Assembly (NCBI GenBank): GCA_041674345.1
Contig: JBAYVY010000118.1
Location: forward strand, 1-9,807
Source of the DNA: JBAYVY01 sp041674345
GTDB lineage: Bacteria; Planctomycetota; Phycisphaerae; Phycisphaerales; Zrk34
Length of the DNA: 9,807 nt
Direction of reading: 5' to 3'
Position 1 is the stretch's first letter. Each line of letters starts with the position of its first letter. Made by a program: the position numbers and the translations under genes. Positions 7,453-9,807 of the stretch are shown here, one piece after another. Under the pieces are notes generated by a model that was given only the letters and a program-made list of their open reading frames with translations, searched no databases and was not told where the DNA came from.

Positions 7453-8304
7453 TCATCGACGGAAGCAGAGCATCAATCCGCCGAGGGCCATGAGTCCGAG
7501 CGTGGCCGGTTCGGGGACGCCGACCGTGAAGGAGCTTATTTGGATGCTGTTGGCGAGTAACGTGCCGCCGCTGGGGTCGGCGCGGAACCAGACCTGATTC
7601 CACTGATTGGGATTGGTGTCGGTGGCGCTGGCGTTCAGTCCCAGCGCGACATTGGACATGACGGTGACGGGAGTAGTGTTGGCGGTGATATCCCGGAGGG
7701 TGATGCTTCCCAGACCGTCGCCGGCGTTGGCGGTGAAATCGATGATGGCGGTGACGGTGTACCAGTTTCCGGTGGTCATGGTTTGGGCGGTTGAAGTGGT
7801 GGCGGCTGCCCACGCACCGAGGTTGTTCTTGGGCGCGATGAAGAACTTGGTGGCCTCGGCGAGTCCGAAGCGGGGGCCGAACTGGACCAGGGCGTTTCCG
7901 TTAGTTGCGCCGGCGGTGCCGTTACCGGCGAGAGCCATGGAAATGGCCCATGTGCCGCTGTTTTTCTGGAAGGTGAATGAATACTGCGCGTTGGTTTCGG
8001 TTCCGGTGAAGAAGGCGGTTCCGAAGTTTTTGATGGCGCGGGTGCCGGCACCCTGGGCATTGGTCATGACCTGGGTGGTGGGCGATCCGGACGCGGCCGT
8101 CGCGGCCACGGGAACGGAAGTGGTGATCGCGCTGTCCAGATACCAGCCGTCCTGGTTGCCCACGCCGCCGGGCGTGGCGTTGACGGCCATTGCGCCGGGG
8201 GTCAGCGCGTCGAAGTTGTAGTTCACGGGTGCCGCCGAAGCCGCGCTTGCGATGGCCAGCGAGCCGAAGATGCCGATCAGGTTTCGAGTCACGTTGCGAG
8301 TCAT
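7453..8304 (-). CDS. PEP-CTERM sorting-domain surface protein
   Basis: This 283-residue exported protein has a signal peptide (1-25: Arg-rich start, hydrophobic LIGIFGSLAIASAASA) and the C-terminal PEP-CTERM sorting signal: VPEP at 263-266, a hydrophobic stretch (ATLGLMALGGLMLC) and a terminal Arg-Arg. Proteins of this class are recognised by an exosortase and sent to the cell surface or extracellular matrix. The mature part (26-260) is rich in Ala, Thr, Asn and Gly, has few Cys and charged residues, and its opening (YNFDALTPG, QDGWYLD) resembles beta-sandwich, lectin-like PEP-CTERM proteins; no catalytic motif is visible. The start at 8304 is preferred over an in-frame ATG at 8367 because it has GGAG seven bases upstream and places the signal peptide at the N-terminus. 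It sits between the lacI-type gene and the prepilin gene. No exosortase is in the window. A glycan-binding role is an inference. Confidence 0.88.
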   Translation of the reverse strand: MTRNVTRNLIGIFGSLAIASAASAAPVNYNFDALTPGAMAVNATPGGVGNQDGWYLDSAITTSVPVAATAASGSPTTQVMTNAQGAGTRAIKNFGTAFFTGTETNAQYSFTFQKNSGTWAISMALAGNGTAGATNGNALVQFGPRFGLAEATKFFIAPKNNLGAWAAATTSTAQTMTTGNWYTVTAIIDFTANAGDGLGSITLRDITANTTPVTVMSNVALGLNASATDTNPNQWNQVWFRADPSGGTLLANSIQISSFTVGVPEPATLGLMALGGLMLCFRR

Positions 8305-8311
8305 GGTTTTT

Positions 8312-8315
8312 CTCC
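8312..8315 (-). promoter_or_regulatory. ribosome-binding site that fixes the PEP-CTERM start
   Basis: GGAG on the minus strand lies seven bases before the ATG at 8304. It decides between this start and the in-frame ATG 63 bases further upstream at 8367, which would add 21 residues in front of the signal peptide and has only a less well placed GGGAG/GAAG-type purine run. Confidence 0.6.
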
Positions 8316-8422
8316 GTAAAGGGGTAGTGAATGACGATCCGAGACGATACTTGTGGTTGTCCGGCATGTTTTTCTTCTCCCGTTCGTGTTTCCAAAGCGA
8401 AGATGTTCGTCACTTTCCTCAA

Positions 8423-8448
8423 CCGATCACCGCGACAAACGGCATCGG
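8423..8448 (-). terminator. imperfect hairpin just after the lacI-type gene
   Basis: The 150-bp gap between the lacI-type stop and the PEP-CTERM start opens with an imperfect stem-loop: CCGAT and CCG pair with CGG and ATCGG around a TTTGTCG loop, with a small internal bulge. On the minus strand an A-run precedes it and no T-run follows; on the plus strand a T-run follows. It could be a weak or bidirectional terminator separating the regulator from the structural genes. I found no convincing promoter for the PEP-CTERM gene in the remainder of the gap. Confidence 0.3.
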
Positions 8449-8454
8449 ATTTTT

Positions 8455-9504
8455 TCACACGGCATGTCCGCCCGGCCCCCATGCGGTGCTTCCGGCGTGC
8501 CACCGGCCCCGGATTTTCACCGACGGGCAGGGGGCGTCCGGTTCGCGCAATCGCCGAAGCATCATGTCCGCCGCCTGCTTGCCCATGTCGAACCGGTTGA
8601 ACGCGACATGACTGATCGACGCCAAGCTGATCATCGCGGCGTACTCCACTTCGCACGCCGCCAAACCGAAGTCATAACCTGGTCGAAGGTTCAACGATTG
8701 CGCGGCGGTGATCAGATGGATCGCCGCGATGCCGCTTTCGATGACGATGCCGCTGTCCGGTCGCAATATCCTGCGGAGGAAAGAAGGATCGGGCGCGGTG
8801 CGAACGTTGCCGGGATGTTGGGATCGCCGCGTCCAGGCGGGCAGGGGGGCGATTTCCAATTCGACGCCCGCGGCCTCCGCCGCCTGTCGCATACCGGTCA
8901 GTCGTTCGATGGTGCTGTAATGCGTGGTGGCGACGACTTGATCGCTTCCGGTCCAGATCAACCGGCGATAACCCATAGCGATCAACTGTTCGCTCGCCAG
9001 ACGCCCGGCGTGTATTTCGTCGCGGCGGATGCAGTTTTCCGGTCGCCAGATGTTGGTTTCCAGCCAGATGCACTTGGGGGACAACGCTTCGACGCGCTGG
9101 TACACCTCGTTGGGCAGACTGTCCATGGCGATCACGCCGTCCACCATGTGTTCCCTGAAAATGCGGGAGGTCTGCTCCTGTACTCCCAGCACGTCGTTGA
9201 TACGGATGAAGGTCAGGGTGTAATCTTCGGTTTCAAGTTGCTCGTTGATGCCCAGAATGAATTCATATGCGGCTGGATAGTGCATCGGCCGATCGGGGGC
9301 GTTGCGGATGAGCACGCCGATCTGCCGGGTCTTGCGGGATCGCATCATGCGGGCGGCGGCATTGGGGCGATACCCCATTTGCTTCGCCACGAGCCGAACC
9401 TGCTGCCGGGTCTGGGCATTGACATCCGGATGCCCGGCCATCGCCCGGCTGACCGTCATCAAAGAAACGCCCGCCTCGGCGGCTACGTCCTTTAATGTCA
9501 TCAT
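8455..9504 (-). CDS. LacI/GalR-family transcriptional regulator
   Basis: This 349-residue cytoplasmic DNA-binding protein has the full LacI-family layout. The N-terminal helix-turn-helix (3-24: TLKDVAAEAGVSLMTVSRAM) carries Leu15-Met16 at the two positions that choose the operator in LacI. A hinge helix follows (YRPNAAARMMRSRKT, about 45-59), then a periplasmic-binding-protein-like sensor domain (from IGVLIR at about 62 to the end). The family usually represses sugar-catabolism genes and releases DNA when a sugar binds. The start at 9504 is chosen because it puts the helix-turn-helix at the family's normal distance from the N-terminus; ATG at 9525 and GTG at 9537 are in frame and would add 7 or 11 residues. 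The next ATG (9501) is equally possible. It heads the minus-strand cluster, so the PEP-CTERM, prepilin, GH2 and GH20 genes are natural targets, and palindromes upstream suggest autoregulation. The inducer is not known. Confidence 0.92.
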   Translation of the reverse strand: MMTLKDVAAEAGVSLMTVSRAMAGHPDVNAQTRQQVRLVAKQMGYRPNAAARMMRSRKTRQIGVLIRNAPDRPMHYPAAYEFILGINEQLETEDYTLTFIRINDVLGVQEQTSRIFREHMVDGVIAMDSLPNEVYQRVEALSPKCIWLETNIWRPENCIRRDEIHAGRLASEQLIAMGYRRLIWTGSDQVVATTHYSTIERLTGMRQAAEAAGVELEIAPLPAWTRRSQHPGNVRTAPDPSFLRRILRPDSGIVIESGIAAIHLITAAQSLNLRPGYDFGLAACEVEYAAMISLASISHVAFNRFDMGKQAADMMLRRLREPDAPCPSVKIRGRWHAGSTAWGPGGHAV

Positions 9505-9549
9505 TTTATAATCTCGACTCGTCATCCGTTCACTCACAGGCCACTTTGT

Positions 9550-9588
9550 CGGGAACCGCGCACTGTTAAGGTTCCCGGTAACGATACC
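9550..9588. promoter_or_regulatory. candidate LacI-family operators upstream of the regulator gene
   Basis: Two palindromes touch each other here. CGGGAACC (9550-9557) is repeated inverted as GGTTCCCG (9570-9577) with a 12-nt spacer. GGTAACGATACC (9577-9588) is a 12-bp near-palindrome with one mismatched pair and a central CG step, the typical shape of operators for LacI-family proteins. Both lie between the predicted -10 element and the regulator's start codon, where bound repressor would block its own transcription. The structure is seen; binding is inferred. Confidence 0.5.
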
Positions 9589-9591
9589 AAT

Positions 9592-9619
9592 AACATACCC
9601 CCTGTTTTCCGAAAATCAA
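9592..9619 (-). promoter_or_regulatory. probable promoter of the LacI-family regulator gene
   Basis: The minus strand has TTGATT (9614-9619), a 16-nt spacer and TATGTT (9592-9597), each a fair sigma-70-type match, in an AT-rich stretch. Transcription would start near 9585, inside the candidate operator, giving a leader of about 80 nt to the ATG at 9504. Confidence 0.45.
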
Positions 9620-9667
9620 ACGAAAAACTGAAATCATGTCGAATGGGTGTGCCCATGGATTTTGGCG

Positions 9668-9807
9668 TCAGGCGGCGCGTCGGACGGTCCAGTAGGCGTC
9701 GGCCTGTCCGCTTTCGTAGAGGGCGATCAGGTTCATCATCGGCGCGGCGTGATCGGTGTCCCACTTCATGCCGGGGCGCTTGAGCCGCAAGGTCAGCGTC
9801 TTGCACA
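9668..9807 (-). CDS. transposase-like protein, C-terminal end (partial)
   Basis: Only the last 45 residues are inside the window; the gene enters from the right edge. The readable part includes KTLTLRLKRPGMKWD, then PMMNLIALYESGQADAYW and a short basic tail. The pattern of a basic RLKRPGMKW strand followed by a helix of the form MMNLxALYESGQ and an aromatic end resembles the C-termini of insertion-sequence transposases such as the ISKra4/UPF0236-like groups. Recognition rests on this short tail, so the family is tentative. The stop TGA is at 9668-9670. A small hairpin (ATGGG-TGTG-CCCAT, 9643-9656) lies just downstream; the element's terminal repeat, if any, should be nearby but I cannot define it. 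Confidence 0.5.
   Translation of the reverse strand, partial: CKTLTLRLKRPGMKWDTDHAAPMMNLIALYESGQADAYWTVRRAA

Noticed and set aside
8423..8454. Plus-strand intrinsic terminator (hairpin followed by a T-run)
   Set aside because: No plus-strand gene lies upstream to be terminated, so it is kept only as a weak structure behind the lacI-type gene.
1..9807. CRISPR array, tRNA, rRNA or riboswitch
   Set aside because: No regularly spaced repeats, cloverleaf-type or ribosomal sequences were recognised on either strand; gaps between genes are mostly under 160 bp.

Overview
The window looks like an accessory glycan-degradation locus from a GC-rich bacterium of the Planctomycetes (Phycisphaerae-like) or a related PVC lineage. 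The evidence is the combination of a PEP-CTERM surface protein, a prepilin-like protein with the H-X9-DG signature, a very large secreted GH2-type protein and a hexosaminidase D-like GH20 enzyme. No rRNA, tRNA or other taxonomic marker is present, so the lineage is an inference.

Layout. At the left edge (1 to about 129) is an AT-rich, non-coding block full of short direct and inverted repeats. It abuts the C-terminal third of an L-fucose/L-arabinose isomerase-family gene (136-624, + strand), which has lost its 5' part. All other genes lie on the minus strand. Read in transcription order from the right they are: the C-terminal end of a transposase-like gene running off the window (9668-9807); a LacI/GalR regulator (8455-9504) with a promoter and palindromic operator-like sites just upstream; a PEP-CTERM protein (7453-8304) followed by a strong terminator-like hairpin; an H-X9-DG prepilin-like protein (6509-7351); a 1446-residue secreted GH2-type protein (2122-6462); and a GH20 beta-N-acetylhexosaminidase-like protein with no signal peptide (635-2014). 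The GH20 gene ends 10 bp from the convergent isomerase remnant.

How it may work. The secreted GH2-type protein and the sortable/pilin-like surface proteins would act outside the cytoplasm, the GH20 enzyme would trim imported amino-sugar oligosaccharides inside, and the isomerase family processes a released deoxy-sugar or pentose. The LacI-type protein is the likely sugar-responsive repressor. This is a plausible polysaccharide-utilisation unit without SusC/SusD. The functional link is inferred from neighbourhood only.

Most notable observations: the GH2 protein lacks the Asn-Glu acid/base motif at its usual place but keeps a nucleophile-type Glu, and carries tandem amidotransferase-like domains plus a second galactose-binding-like domain. 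The isomerase is broken exactly where its first metal ligand should be. Two overlapping palindromes sit at the predicted start of lacI transcription. No CRISPR array, tRNA or rRNA was seen.
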